A DNA stretch of 64,000 nucleotides from Niallia nealsonii (GCF_002835805.1 NZ_PISE01000043.1:46532-110531), one strand, 5' to 3'. Positions 26,800-35,451 are shown, counted from the stretch's first letter. Notes: generated by a model from the sequence alone, not told the origin. Numbers and translations: made by a program.

Positions 26800-26827
26800 A
26801 CCTCCTTTGTTCATTCGCAAAGGAGGT
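26800..26827 (+). terminator. Hairpin after the chemoreceptor gene
   Basis: A perfect 10-bp inverted repeat, ACCTCCTTTG (26800-26809)/CAAAGGAGGT (26818-26827), 8 bases after the stop. There is no U-run, so termination may be weak. Confidence 0.5.
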
Positions 26828-26990
26828 ATGTTATAGTGATAATAGTAATTAATTGTTAAAACTAATAAAAACTTTTATTTAGCATTATCTAGTTATGCAG
26901 TTGATCCATATCTTATCGATGCAGCAAACAATATGGAAGAAGATGACTTTAGAAGTGCGGATAAAAAAGAAAAAGGAAGTGCTGAAAGCT

Positions 26991-27416
26991 TTGGAATATG
27001 TTAGTTCAAGAGAAATTCAGCTGTATTATGCAGACACTGATATGATGGGTGTTATTTATCATGCTAATTATTTAAAGTTTTTTGAGTTAGGAAGAGGCGG
27101 ATTTTTGGAGGATTTAGGATATAGTTATGTGGAGATGGAAAACAAAGGATATTTTGCTCCTGTTTATGATATTCAAGCAACCTATAAAAAACCTCTGAGA
27201 TATGGAGATAAAGCATTTGTGAAAACATGGGTTGAACTAAATGATGGTCTGAAAACAACATATGGCTATACAGTTGAAAATGGTGAGGGAGATGTATGTG
27301 CACAAGGAACTTCCACCCATATTATCGTAAGCAAGGATACCTTTAAACCGAAATCATTTAAGAAGACTTTTCCAGAATGGTTTCAAAAATATGAAGAAAT
27401 TAAAAAACAAGATTAA
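26991..27416 (+). CDS. yneP: Acyl-CoA thioesterase of the YbgC/4HBT hotdog family, YneP-like
   Basis: A hotdog-fold thioesterase of about 141 residues. The catalytic segment YYADTDMMGVIYHANYLKFFELGR contains the conserved Asp and the acyl-CoA binding residues; VYDIQATYKKPLRYGD follows. It hydrolyses acyl-CoA thioesters; the chain is unknown. The start is uncertain: the frame is open upstream to an ATG at 26895 (173 residues). TTG 26991, 10 residues before the motif, gives the usual family length; GTG 26979 and ATG 26943 are alternatives. It precedes a YneQ-like gene, as in B. subtilis. Confidence 0.82.
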   Translation: MEYVSSREIQLYYADTDMMGVIYHANYLKFFELGRGGFLEDLGYSYVEMENKGYFAPVYDIQATYKKPLRYGDKAFVKTWVELNDGLKTTYGYTVENGEGDVCAQGTSTHIIVSKDTFKPKSFKKTFPEWFQKYEEIKKQD

Positions 27417-27493
27417 CAAGGAAAAACAAACCACAGCTATTTTTTGTATGGTTGGTGTTTTTTCTCCTAGTTTTGATAATAGGAGGGATTTAT

Positions 27494-27784
27494 ATGGCTT
27501 TTGGCATAAATAGAAGGGAACTCTCCCGATGGAAGCATCAAATTGATCAGGGCGAAATTGCCTTTTTGACTCATTATTGGCTCGATGATCGGTTTCCCGA
27601 AAGCAAAAGTGTCACAAAAGTAGGCTGTTCTGACTTAGCGAAACTTGCAGCATGGGGTAATAAATACGGTCTGCAAAAAGAATGGATTCATGTAAGAAAA
27701 GATGGCTATTCTCATTTTGATTTAATAGGCAAAAGACAAATAGAAATACTTCAAAGCGAAAACATCCCCTATATGTTGAAGTGA
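27494..27784 (+). CDS. yneQ: YneQ-like conserved small protein
   Basis: A 96-residue protein with a conserved core: INRRELSRWKHQI, GEIAFLTHYWLDDRFP, VTKVGCSDLAKL, EWIHVRKDGYSHFDL. This matches B. subtilis YneQ in sequence and in position between yneP and yneR. The function is unknown. The invariant Cys, His and Asp residues look like a small enzyme or metal site, but this is speculative. AGGAGGG (27481-27487) is 6 bases from the ATG at 27494; an upstream in-frame ATG lacks an RBS. It is probably cotranscribed with yneP. Confidence 0.85.
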   Translation: MAFGINRRELSRWKHQIDQGEIAFLTHYWLDDRFPESKSVTKVGCSDLAKLAAWGNKYGLQKEWIHVRKDGYSHFDLIGKRQIEILQSENIPYMLK

Positions 27785-27786
27785 AA

Positions 27787-27831
27787 AAACAAACAAGCTT
27801 CCTTCTTAAAAAGAAGGAAGCTTGTTTGTTT
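27787..27831. terminator. Bidirectional terminator between yneQ and yneR
   Basis: A perfect 21-bp inverted repeat (27787-27807 and 27811-27831) with a 3-base loop and A/T-rich ends. It lies between two convergent genes and can serve both. Confidence 0.92.
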
Positions 27832-27838
27832 AATAAAA

Positions 27839-28138
27839 TTAAGCTTGTGTTTGTGTAAAATGATACTCTGGTTCATTTGCTTCCGCATTAAATTCAGCAG
27901 CAAAATCACTATCATCAAAATACCATACATCTTTTTCTTCAATATAATAGGTAATGCCAAATTTTTCTGTAGATATGCCGACATTAATTGGCTCTTCTTT
28001 TGAAATTCCTAAAGAAAATCCTTGTTGGACAGTGCTGCATCCCCCGTAGCGAGCAAAAAATCGTACATAATCTCCATCATTTAAATTCATTTCTTCCTTA
28101 TACCAAGAAGCAGCTTGGTCGCTAATAAAAATTTTCAC
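27839..28138 (-). CDS. yneR: HesB/IscA-like protein, YneR-like
   Basis: About 99 residues of the HesB-like fold: VKIFISDQAASWYKEE, DYVRFFARYGGCSTVQQGFSLG, GITYYIEEKDVWYFDD. It matches B. subtilis YneR (about 95 residues). Only the first cysteine (GGCSTVQ) of the A-type Fe-S carrier set is present; the C-terminal CxC motif is absent, so it is probably not a classical cluster carrier. GTG at 28138 lies 8 bases after GGGAG and gives the family length. An ATG eight codons upstream would place the RBS inside the gene. Confidence 0.85.
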   Translation of the reverse strand: MKIFISDQAASWYKEEMNLNDGDYVRFFARYGGCSTVQQGFSLGISKEEPINVGISTEKFGITYYIEEKDVWYFDDSDFAAEFNAEANEPEYHFTQTQA

Positions 28139-28297
28139 TTGATACACTCCCTTTTTTTTCATTAACCTTCTATAGTTCTGTCAAAATAGATACAACAACG
28201 AAGCGTTATCCCTATTATAAAACAAACTATTTATTTATGCGACTAAAGTAATTCTTTATATATCTGCTTATATCGACAAAAACTTGTACGACTTTTT

Positions 28298-28347
28298 TAT
28301 CACGTCTTAACGGGCTTTTGACCCTCACTGATTGAAGTTTCACTTTA
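28298..28347 (+). repeat. TTAACGGGC interspersed repeat, copy b (50 bp minimal form)
   Basis: TATCACG-TC-TTAACGGGCTTTT is joined directly to CCCTCACTGATTGAAGTTTCACTTTA. Only the left and right boxes remain. The final TTA is the complement of the TAA stop codon of the adjacent CapA-family gene, so the element supplies that stop. Confidence 0.8.
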
Positions 28348-29472
28348 GTGCAATTCCTGCATCATATGATCCATTATTTCCTTATAGGAATGTTTTAGAT
28401 TTTTATCATTTGCTTCTTTTAATGGCCGCAGTTCATAGTCTTTTTCTTTATTGCTATAATTATAAGTAGGGAAAAAGCTTGGATTTTCTAATTGTATTTC
28501 TGCCTGGTTATTTTTTATGGTTTTTTTTATGGTAACAGAAGCAAGTCCACCAATATTTCGATAATCCTCGTCCTGGCCTGATAGGAAATTGCCTAATGAA
28601 TAAACAACAAGCGCCTTCTTTCCTTGTTTATTTGTTAGCCACTCCATATGCTGTAACACATGGGGATGGCCTCCAAAAATGATGTTTGCCCCTTCATTTA
28701 CTAAAAATTGTGCCAATTCCTTTTGTTCTGTGTTCGGAAAACGTTCATATTCATTTCCCCAATGAATTCCCATCACAATAATATCCGCTTGTTTTTTTGC
28801 CCTTGCTAATTCCTTTTTCATATTATTTTTATCGATTATATTCACAATATATGGTTGCTTATTTGGGATGGGAATGCCATTTGTCCCATATGTGTAAGAA
28901 AGAAATGCCACTTTTATGCCGTTTTTCTCCATTATACGGATTGTTTGCTGATCTTTAGCACTTGTAAATGTTCCAACATAAGGCATTTTTATCTTTTTTA
29001 AATAAGCTAAAGACTTCATTTGGCCGTCTGGTCCCCTGTCAAGAGCATGATTATTGGCGGTTGTAACGATATCTACTCCCGCCTCTTTTAAGGCATCTGC
29101 AATTTCATGTGGGCTGTTGAAAGCAGGGTATCCTGAAAGTCCAATGTTTGTTCCTGCCACAATCGTTTCTTGGTTCGCAAGAAGAATATCTGGTTTTAAA
29201 AGTTCAGGTTTGATCTTTTCTAGCATCGGTTTAAAATTATATGTTTTTTTACTTGTTTGTGCATCATTATATACACGATCATGAATAAGAATATCGCCAA
29301 CTGCTCCAATTGTAATACTTTTTTCTAATTTTTTGTCTCCAGTCGGTGCAGTGCGTATAGGCTGCATCCCTATTTTCTCTTGTTGTTGTCCTTTATTACT
29401 CATTATTAATATTACTGAAACTACGGTAATAATAATAAAAGCGATAATTGCTAATATAACCTTTTTCATCAT
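28345..29472 (-). CDS. CapA family (poly-gamma-glutamate synthesis type) membrane-anchored protein
   Basis: A 375-residue protein with one N-terminal membrane helix (about 5-25) and an extracytoplasmic CapA/PgsA domain with a calcineurin-like metallophosphatase fold. Visible motifs are GAVGDILIH, LANQETIV, TTANNHALDRG, MGIHWGNEYE and IFGGHPHVLQ, the usual metal-ligand positions. In B. subtilis YwtB/CapA-type proteins assist poly-gamma-glutamate export or anchoring, but no pgsB/pgsC homologues are near, so its substrate is open. It interrupts the yneR-plsY synteny seen in B. subtilis. RBS AAGGAG lies 10 bases upstream. The stop codon comes from a repeat. Confidence 0.88.
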   Translation of the reverse strand: MMKKVILAIIAFIIITVVSVILIMSNKGQQQEKIGMQPIRTAPTGDKKLEKSITIGAVGDILIHDRVYNDAQTSKKTYNFKPMLEKIKPELLKPDILLANQETIVAGTNIGLSGYPAFNSPHEIADALKEAGVDIVTTANNHALDRGPDGQMKSLAYLKKIKMPYVGTFTSAKDQQTIRIMEKNGIKVAFLSYTYGTNGIPIPNKQPYIVNIIDKNNMKKELARAKKQADIIVMGIHWGNEYERFPNTEQKELAQFLVNEGANIIFGGHPHVLQHMEWLTNKQGKKALVVYSLGNFLSGQDEDYRNIGGLASVTIKKTIKNNQAEIQLENPSFFPTYNYSNKEKDYELRPLKEANDKNLKHSYKEIMDHMMQELH

Positions 29473-29732
29473 TTTGCTATTTCTCCTTCTGGCATCGATA
29501 TAAATGAAGTTTTATTTTAGAATAGTTTATTATGTCCGTTCCTTTAGGATAACAAACTTAGCAGCAGGATTCGACTAATTTTGCCGATTTTAATGGTTTT
29601 GTTTGTTTAGGGAAAAGAAAGGAAATGAATAGAGCTAGTATCGTGGATTTTTTGATATAGGAATAATTAATAAAGGAGAGAAACTGTTTATAATATACAT
29701 CTGATATATTTAAGGAAGGAGGTTATTTATTT

Positions 29733-29889
29733 TATTACGCATTAACGGGCTTTTAATCTCCACCTCAATTAAGAGTGTAAGAGAAAACGAAAAATCTAAG
29801 TGGGGGAACTGGTCGTAAAAGCCTGATTGGTTCAACGAACAATCAGTGAGGGATGTGGAAAACCCTTACTGATTTGAAGTTTCGATTTA
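29733..29889 (+). repeat. TTAACGGGC interspersed repeat, copy c (longest, about 157 bp)
   Basis: The most complete copy. It runs left box TATTACGCATTAACGGGCTT, a middle hairpin region, CTGATTG (29823-29829), CAATCAGTGAGGG (29840-29852), CCCTTACTGATT (29863-29874) and right box GAAGTTTCGATTTA. CAATCAG can pair with either the upstream CTGATTG/GGTTC hairpin or the downstream CCCTTACTGATT, so two exclusive structures are possible. It lies directly behind a consensus RBS (AAGGAGG near 29716-29722) that now has no start codon. The 613-base gap 29473-30085 otherwise holds only copy d. Confidence 0.75.
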
Positions 29890-30006
29890 TAAAAAAAGTT
29901 TAAATAGCGCGGCTTGAATAGAGGGGGAAATAAAAGATTTGGTAGAGATAATTGCTAATACGGAGGCAAGAAATGTTAGCAAACGGTGCTAATTAAATGA
30001 AATAAA

Positions 30007-30072
30007 AAAGCCCAATTACTTCAAGCAACAATCAGTAGGATATGGAGAATCCCCACTGATTGAAGTTTCACT
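30007..30072 (+). repeat. TTAACGGGC interspersed repeat, copy d (right half)
   Basis: The 3' half only: AAGCCCAATTACTTC, CAATCAGTAGGA, TCCCCACTGATTG and AAGTTTCACTC. CAATCAGT-N-GGA and TCC-CC-ACTGATTG form a stem. It ends 13 bases from the stop of the kinase gene on the minus strand. Confidence 0.7.
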
Positions 30073-30085
30073 CAAACAGGGCAAC

Positions 30086-31183
30086 TTATTCTTTAAAGGG
30101 AATTTCAACGTAAAAAATAGTCCCATTGTTTAATTCGCTTTCTGCATATAAATTACCACCAGCATCTTCCATTATTTTTTTGCAGACACTTAAGCCAATT
30201 CCTGTACCTTTTCCTTTTGTTGTGTAAAAGGGATTAAATAATTCTTTTATTCCAGACTCGCTGATGCCACAACCGTTATCTTTAAGAGCAATGCAAAAAA
30301 ACGAATTTTTTATAGATGTCGTTACATGAATATATTTATTTCCTTTTTTTTCATGACATTCTTCAATTGCTTCGAATGCATTTTTTATAATATTTACGAG
30401 TACTTGCTTTAATTGTTTTTCATTAAAAAATACATAGGGAGATGGTTCGCAAAGATCCATTTGAATCATAACATTTTTCATAATAGATTCACTTTCAAAT
30501 AGTGTACAAATATCTGTTATTAATCTATTTATGGAGATATGCTCCCAATTGTCATCTTTTGGTTTAGATGCATTTAAGAAGTCAAAAATAATATCATTAG
30601 CCCGGTCAATTTCTTCCAAAGCGATATCGGCATAACGCTCTTTTTTAATTTCTTTTAAATGAGGTTTGATTAATTGAATAAATCCTTTTACAGTTGTTAG
30701 TGGATTGCGTATTTCATGTGCAATTCCTGCAGCTAATTTTCCAATATTATTACTGTAATCGTTAGAAAGGGCTACATCGCGAAATAAATGAATGGTTTTT
30801 GTAAAAAAGTTTTTTTGTTCCCTCATATGCTGATGAAAATCATAGAGTTGTTTATTGATTTGTTTGGATAGTTTTTGTACATGCTCTTCTTGTTTTGTTA
30901 ATGGTATGCAATACAAATGATATAATGAATCTTCTTCCACTTTGTACAGTCTGTAGAAGGATTCATAATGAAAATGAGGCAATTGAATCGTCATTTCCAC
31001 TTCTGCATCTTCACCTTTTAAAAAGCCTGTAAATTCATCTTCATCTATAAGCAAATAATCTGCAAAGGATGATGATTTAATAGAAGGACTATTGGGTATA
31101 GAAGAGTGAAGAATCTCTAGATGATTGTTTATTACAAAATAAGGAAAAGGAAGTTTGCTTATATTCTTTGATAAAGTGTTCAT
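30086..31183 (-). CDS. Soluble sporulation-type sensor histidine kinase
   Basis: A 365-residue kinase without membrane segments. The N-terminal region (about 1-140) looks like a degenerate PAS sensor with a following coiled coil. HisKA carries the H-box AAGIAHEIRNPLTTVKGFIQ, typical of KinA/KinB/KinE-type kinases feeding the Spo0 phosphorelay. HATPase_c has IIKNAFEAIEE, LKDNGCGISE and GKGTGIGLSVCKKIM. There is no adjacent response regulator, as expected for orphan sporulation kinases. The start at 31183 fits GGATGG 8 bases upstream. Spo0F as partner is inferred. Confidence 0.85.
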   Translation of the reverse strand: MNTLSKNISKLPFPYFVINNHLEILHSSIPNSPSIKSSSFADYLLIDEDEFTGFLKGEDAEVEMTIQLPHFHYESFYRLYKVEEDSLYHLYCIPLTKQEEHVQKLSKQINKQLYDFHQHMREQKNFFTKTIHLFRDVALSNDYSNNIGKLAAGIAHEIRNPLTTVKGFIQLIKPHLKEIKKERYADIALEEIDRANDIIFDFLNASKPKDDNWEHISINRLITDICTLFESESIMKNVMIQMDLCEPSPYVFFNEKQLKQVLVNIIKNAFEAIEECHEKKGNKYIHVTTSIKNSFFCIALKDNGCGISESGIKELFNPFYTTKGKGTGIGLSVCKKIMEDAGGNLYAESELNNGTIFYVEIPFKE

Positions 31184-31439
31184 AAATGATACCATCCTTT
31201 AATAGAATAAGAAATTGCTGTTTCCACTTAATTTTTCGGAAATTAATTAATACATTCTATGACGAAAAAAATCAGGATATGTCATTTTTTTAGAAGGTTT
31301 TTCAAAAAAGTAGCTGATTATGTAAAAATATAATAGTTATGTACATTAATAGATTTATCATACAAAATTTTTCGGCATTATTTCAATGCTTTCAGGAAAT
31401 TAATCCTAATTTGCTTATTTAATCTAATGTTTGTGTTAA

Positions 31440-31532
31440 ATTTGGTTATTGATTGCAGCGAGAGGCATTCGCTTTTCACTCCAATTAATCTATCCTGCCA
31501 AAATCAACATTTAGCTTTAGAAAAGCCAATCT
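31440..31532. repeat. Degraded Bacillaceae intergenic repeat
   Basis: TTGATTGCAGCGAGAGGC and CGCTTTTCACTCCAAT, followed by AATCAACATTTAG, resemble the ends of the GC-rich intergenic repeat inside the MITE copies, with the centre lost. Weak evidence; a relic at most. The rest of the 31184-31570 gap shows no gene. Confidence 0.35.
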
Positions 31533-31535
31533 AAT

Positions 31536-31560
31536 AAAAAAACCCTCGTTTATTCGAGGG
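31536..31560 (-). terminator. Terminator of plsY
   Basis: CCCTCG (31543-31548)/CGAGGG (31555-31560). On the minus strand it is followed by a run of U (AAAAAAA on the plus strand), 10 bases after the plsY stop. Confidence 0.85.
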
Positions 31561-31570
31561 CTTATGTTGA

Positions 31571-32161
31571 TTAAATCCATTTCACCTTGGGTTCTGTTTT
31601 ATTAGCAATTCTTTTAATATTTGCCCGGTGCCTATAGACAACAAAAATCGTAAGCAGTGCTAATATAGCGATCAATAATTTATCATCCCATAATACAAGA
31701 GAATAAATTAACCCGGCAAATCCGGCTGCCATGGAAGATAGGGACACATACTTTGAAAAATATAAAGTAATGAAAAATATTAAAATGATAAATAAAAACA
31801 GCAAAGGTTCGTGACCTAACAGAATACCTGCAGAAGTTGCAACTGCTTTTCCACCTTTAAATCCTGCGAAGATAGGATACATATGGCCAATAACGGCAAA
31901 AACTCCAAAAATTAATGGATTTACATCAAGATCTAAAGCAAACAGCATTGGCAAAAGTGTTGCTACTGTACCTTTTAAAATATCAGAAATTGTCACTGCG
32001 AAACCTGCTTTTTTGCCTAATGTGCGAAAAGTGTTTGTCCCTCCAAGATTTCCGCTTCCATGCTGCCTAATATCTACACCGTAGAATGTTTTTCCTATTA
32101 TAAGCCCGGAAGGAATGGAACCAATTAAATAGGATACGACAATTAAAATAGCTATAATCAA
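31571..32161 (-). CDS. plsY: Acyl-phosphate:glycerol-3-phosphate acyltransferase
   Basis: A 196-residue integral membrane enzyme (about five to seven helices). It acylates glycerol 3-phosphate from acyl-phosphate, the first step of phospholipid synthesis with PlsX. The three PlsY motifs are present: [27 protein letters not shown] and the glycine-rich [21 protein letters not shown]. The start is TTG at 32161, 6 bases after AAGGAGAG. It corresponds to B. subtilis YneS, the next gene of the conserved yneP-Q-R-S order. Confidence 0.95.
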   Translation of the reverse strand: MIIAILIVVSYLIGSIPSGLIIGKTFYGVDIRQHGSGNLGGTNTFRTLGKKAGFAVTISDILKGTVATLLPMLFALDLDVNPLIFGVFAVIGHMYPIFAGFKGGKAVATSAGILLGHEPLLFLFIILIFFITLYFSKYVSLSSMAAGFAGLIYSLVLWDDKLLIAILALLTIFVVYRHRANIKRIANKTEPKVKWI

Positions 32162-32256
32162 AACAAACTCTCCTTACATTTATGTATCATGCCACTATTA
32201 TTGTACCATGTTATCCTAAAAACTCATCATTTTTTAAAAAAATATAATCAATATAT

Positions 32257-32285
32257 TTGATAATCGTAATCATTACGTTTATAAT
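32257..32285 (+). promoter_or_regulatory. rpmE2 promoter with Zur box in its spacer
   Basis: TTGATA (32257-32262), 17 bases, TATAAT (32280-32285). The spacer contains TCGTAAT-C-ATTACGT (32264-32278), matching the Bacillus Zur box TCGTAATNATTACGA at all but the last base. Zinc-replete Zur would block polymerase here. The predicted start is only a few bases before the RBS. Confidence 0.8.
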
Positions 32286-32303
32286 GAAGATGAGGTGATA
32301 GAA

Positions 32304-32546
32304 ATGAAGGAAAATATCCATCCTAACTACCATAAAGTAATCTTTACAGATACTGTCAGCGGTTTTTCTTTTTTAAGCAGTTCTACTAAAATTTCTAATG
32401 AAAAAATGCTATGGAAAGATGGCAAGGAGTATCCGGTAATAAAAGTAGATATTAGTTCAGACACCCATCCTTTTTATACGGGACGACAAAAGTTTGCAGA
32501 AGCAGGCGGCCGTGTAGATAAATTTAAGAAAAAATATAATATGTAA
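32304..32546 (+). CDS. rpmE2: Type B ribosomal protein L31 (zinc-independent)
   Basis: An 80-residue L31 paralogue of the C-minus type: no CxxC zinc motif, with [29 protein letters not shown] and [14 protein letters not shown]. In B. subtilis the equivalent (YtiA/RpmE2) is made under zinc starvation by Zur derepression and replaces zinc-binding L31, releasing zinc. The Zur box in the promoter supports the same here. ATG 32304 lies 6 bases after GAGGTG; an earlier in-frame GTG overlaps that RBS. It is monocistronic. Confidence 0.95.
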   Translation: MKENIHPNYHKVIFTDTVSGFSFLSSSTKISNEKMLWKDGKEYPVIKVDISSDTHPFYTGRQKFAEAGGRVDKFKKKYNM

Positions 32547-32591
32547 TTTTTTTGATTAATGGACAGTAAAAAACCATTGTTTGAAGAGTTG

Positions 32592-32633
32592 AGAAGTCCG
32601 TTCTATTTATAGAGCTGGCTTCTTATTTTTTTT
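32592..32633 (+). terminator. Terminator of rpmE2
   Basis: AGAAGTCCGTTCTA (32592-32605) and TAGAGCTGGCTTCT (32610-32623) pair imperfectly and are followed by TATTTTTTTT. Confidence 0.65.
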
Positions 32634-32658
32634 GCTTATTGTGCACAATAAAAAAGAA

Positions 32659-32887
32659 GGCTGTTTTCGTAAACTTTGTTGCTTTTAAAGAAGTAGGTGG
32701 ATTTCCGTTCCAGGATGCTCGCTTTCCGTGGGGCGGGCGGTGAGTCTCCTTAGGCTGTGCCTGCTGGATCTCACCTGTCCCGCTAATCCCACAGGAGTCT
32801 CGCACCTTTCACTCCAATCCACCTGATTTAACCATGGATTTACTCCTAGAAACTATCCGAAAAATAACGATCTTTTAGAAAACAGCC
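32659..32887 (+). mobile_element. MITE-like element, copy 2 (229 bp)
   Basis: Inverted ends GGCTGTTTTC (32659-32668) and GAAAACAGCC (32878-32887), flanked by AAAAAGAA and AAAAGGAA, an 8-base direct repeat with one mismatch. It shares the interior of copy 1 (19655-19841) but keeps about 40 more central bases, including CCACAGGAGTCTCGCACC. It lies between the rpmE2 terminator and the phospholipase D-like gene. No open reading frame of its own is credible. Confidence 0.75.
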
Positions 32888-32970
32888 AAAAGGAAAAGTG
32901 CTAGTTTGCAAAAATTTGCAAAAGGGTATGGTTATAAACGGTTTATGTTTACTGTGTGGGGGAGTCTAAA

Positions 32971-34407
32971 GTGAAACAAAAGAGGATAAAAAAGAAAAAC
33001 ATATTTTTTGCGGGCATGATTGTATTTATTTCAATCTATATAAGCGTTATTTTTTATCATAGTTTAAAACCATTGCCACTAGGTTTATCGATGGAAGGGG
33101 AAGTTCACTATTCCAATCATGTACAATTTCTAAAAGATACTACCTATAAGGATAAAAATGGAAAAAGGGTATTAAAACAGGAGATATTGACTAGCATCTT
33201 AAAGCAAATAGAAGAAGCAAATAAATTTATTGTAATCGATATGTTTTTATTTAATAAAGACAGTGATAAAGATCAAGTTTATCCTAACATGACGGAAACT
33301 GTTGTTCATGCATTAATTAAAAAGAAACAAGATTATCCTGCTATTAGCATCATTTTTATTACAGATAGGGTAAATACAGCTTATAGTTCTTATCCTTCGA
33401 AGGAGTTAACAAAAATGAAGGAGAATGGAATAGAAGTGATTATGACCAACTTGCATGTATTGCGAGATTCAAATCCTCTTTATTCAGGAATATGGCGAAT
33501 GTTTTTTCAATGGTTTGGCGAAAAAGGGAATGGACAATTGCCAAATTTGCTCGCAAATAGTGCACCGAAAGTAAATATATGGTCTTATTTAGATCTTTTA
33601 AATGTGAAAGCAAATCATCGCAAAGTAGTGATAACAGAAAAAGCGGCACTTATTTCATCTGGTAATATTCATGATGCTAGCGGCTATCATTCTAATACTG
33701 CTTTTCTTATAAAAGGCAATATAGTGGGAGATGCTTTAAAAAGTGAAAATAGTGTGAGTAATTTTTCAAAAGATATTGATTTTCCAACATATAAAGAAAA
33801 ACAAGAAGTGTATTCTGACCTCCAAGTACAGCTTTTAACAGAAGGGAAAATAGCAAAACATGTTTTATCCAGTATTAAAGCCACTAAAAAAGGCGATATT
33901 ATTTGGATTGGAATGCTCTACCTTGCTGATCGGAAAATTGTTGACGCATTAAAACAAGCTGCAAGCAGTGATGTGATGATACATATTATTCTTGATCCTA
34001 ATCAGAATTCTTTTGGCAATAAAAAAGCTGGTTTGCCGAATATACCAGTGGCAGCTGAGTTAGTCAATGCTACTCCTGCTAATTTGCAAATTAAATGGTA
34101 TAACACAGGGAAAGAACAATACCATACAAAAATGATGTTTATAGAAGGAAAACAAGGAGACACCATTATAAGCGGCTCCGCAAATTATACGCGAAGAAAT
34201 TTAGCAGATCTTAATTTAGAAACCAATGTAAAAATAATTGGCGCTAAAGAAGCCAAAGTGATGAAGGATATAAAAAGTTATTTTGAAAAATTATGGAATA
34301 ATCAAGGAGCAGAATATACAAAAGATTATCATAAAGAAGACAGCGTTCCTGTTTTTCGTTATATTCTCTACCGGTTGCAGCGATTGTTTTGGTTTACTAC
34401 TTACTGA
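32971..34407 (+). CDS. Phospholipase D-like / cardiolipin synthase-like membrane protein
   Basis: A 478-residue PLD-superfamily protein with one N-terminal membrane helix (about 12-35). Two HKD-type motifs appear: NHRKVVITEKAALISSGNIHD near the middle and YHTKMMFIEGK followed by ISGSANYTRRNL near residue 400. PLD enzymes transfer or hydrolyse phosphodiester groups; the closest common annotation is cardiolipin synthase-like, but the two-TM N-terminus of true Cls is not seen. The GTG start at 32971 is 6 bases after GGGGAG. It follows a MITE copy. The substrate is unknown. Confidence 0.83.
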   Translation: MKQKRIKKKNIFFAGMIVFISIYISVIFYHSLKPLPLGLSMEGEVHYSNHVQFLKDTTYKDKNGKRVLKQEILTSILKQIEEANKFIVIDMFLFNKDSDKDQVYPNMTETVVHALIKKKQDYPAISIIFITDRVNTAYSSYPSKELTKMKENGIEVIMTNLHVLRDSNPLYSGIWRMFFQWFGEKGNGQLPNLLANSAPKVNIWSYLDLLNVKANHRKVVITEKAALISSGNIHDASGYHSNTAFLIKGNIVGDALKSENSVSNFSKDIDFPTYKEKQEVYSDLQVQLLTEGKIAKHVLSSIKATKKGDIIWIGMLYLADRKIVDALKQAASSDVMIHIILDPNQNSFGNKKAGLPNIPVAAELVNATPANLQIKWYNTGKEQYHTKMMFIEGKQGDTIISGSANYTRRNLADLNLETNVKIIGAKEAKVMKDIKSYFEKLWNNQGAEYTKDYHKEDSVPVFRYILYRLQRLFWFTTY

Positions 34408-34481
34408 GTGCTACTTTCTACATGAAAATAGTTATTTTTAGTAATGCTAATGATAAATATTTAATGTTGGAGGAAAATAGC

Positions 34482-35447
34482 ATGAGCAAAAAAGATTCTC
34501 TTACTTCTTCGGAATTCGCAAATTTTTGGATGTCTTATCAAAAAAAAACTATGGTTCTTCGACTTTTAGAGCATTTTATTGCTTTTTCAGAATCACCACA
34601 AGAAATAGGGATATAGATATATAAGAAAGTGTATATGAAAATTAATGGTTTCGTGAAAAAATAGAAAAGTTATTTGAAAAGGAAGGTGCGGTCATTCCAT
34701 ATGGTTTTACAGCACAAGATATGAATGAAAAAATAGAAGCGTTGTTCTAGCAAAACTTTATGCCCCAGTGTATGCGGCTTATTGCAGAAATCAGCATGGG
34801 ACTGCATACTTTGCATTTAAGCCAATCTTACCGGAGTGATATTATTGATCTATATCAAGATATGTTGATAACAAATTCATCAATTTTATGGAGAAATTAC
34901 AGATTTTCTTGTTGCTCAAGGAGAAACTTCTAAGCCCCCATTAGTATCTATGCCAAAACAAGTAGAGTTTGTAGAAGGGGAAATTCACTTAAAAGCAACA
35001 GGTTGTTTGGGGGAAAAAGAAGTTTAAATACAGTTGAAGTTTCTTCTTTATATTATATTATGCAATTGAAACAAATACGATTGGCATGCAGCTTATTGTG
35101 AAAGGAAAAGAATTGTCCAAGTCCATTATTGAGTCTTTATCAAATATCTTTCATAAAGATGATATTCTAATTCCAAGAGCACGGGTTGGGAGTCTCACTG
35201 TTTCACAGTTATCTCCTTCTTCTGATAAAATGATGATGTATTGCATAAATTTATTTTACAGCTTTGGTTTAGGAAACAATGCAATTGACACAACCTTTAG
35301 TCTGAGGAAAGATCTCCCTCCGAAACTTACTATTATTATTAGCAATATTTTTAAATTCGGCAGTGATGTTGCGAATTTATGACGACAAAAGGATGGATGG
35401 AACAGCAGCCGCAAATGGAAGACCGCAAAAAATTATTGAAAAATTAA
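34482..35447 (+). pseudogene. Decayed DUF3231 family gene
   Basis: A good RBS (GGAGG, 8 bases) and ATG begin SKKDSLTSSEFANFWMSY, typical of DUF3231 proteins, but the frame stops after 44 codons. Further segments follow in changing frames: KLFEKEGAVIPYGFTAQDM, RLIAEISMGLHTLHLSQSYR, YGEITDFLVAQGETSK, VGSLTVSQLSPSSDKMMM and finally GWMEQQPQMEDRKKLLKN. Together they span about 320 codons, the family length. Several frameshifts and stops show it is inactive. DUF3231 proteins are ferritin-like helical proteins of unknown role, common in Bacillus. Confidence 0.85.
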
Positions 35448-35451
35448 CAAA

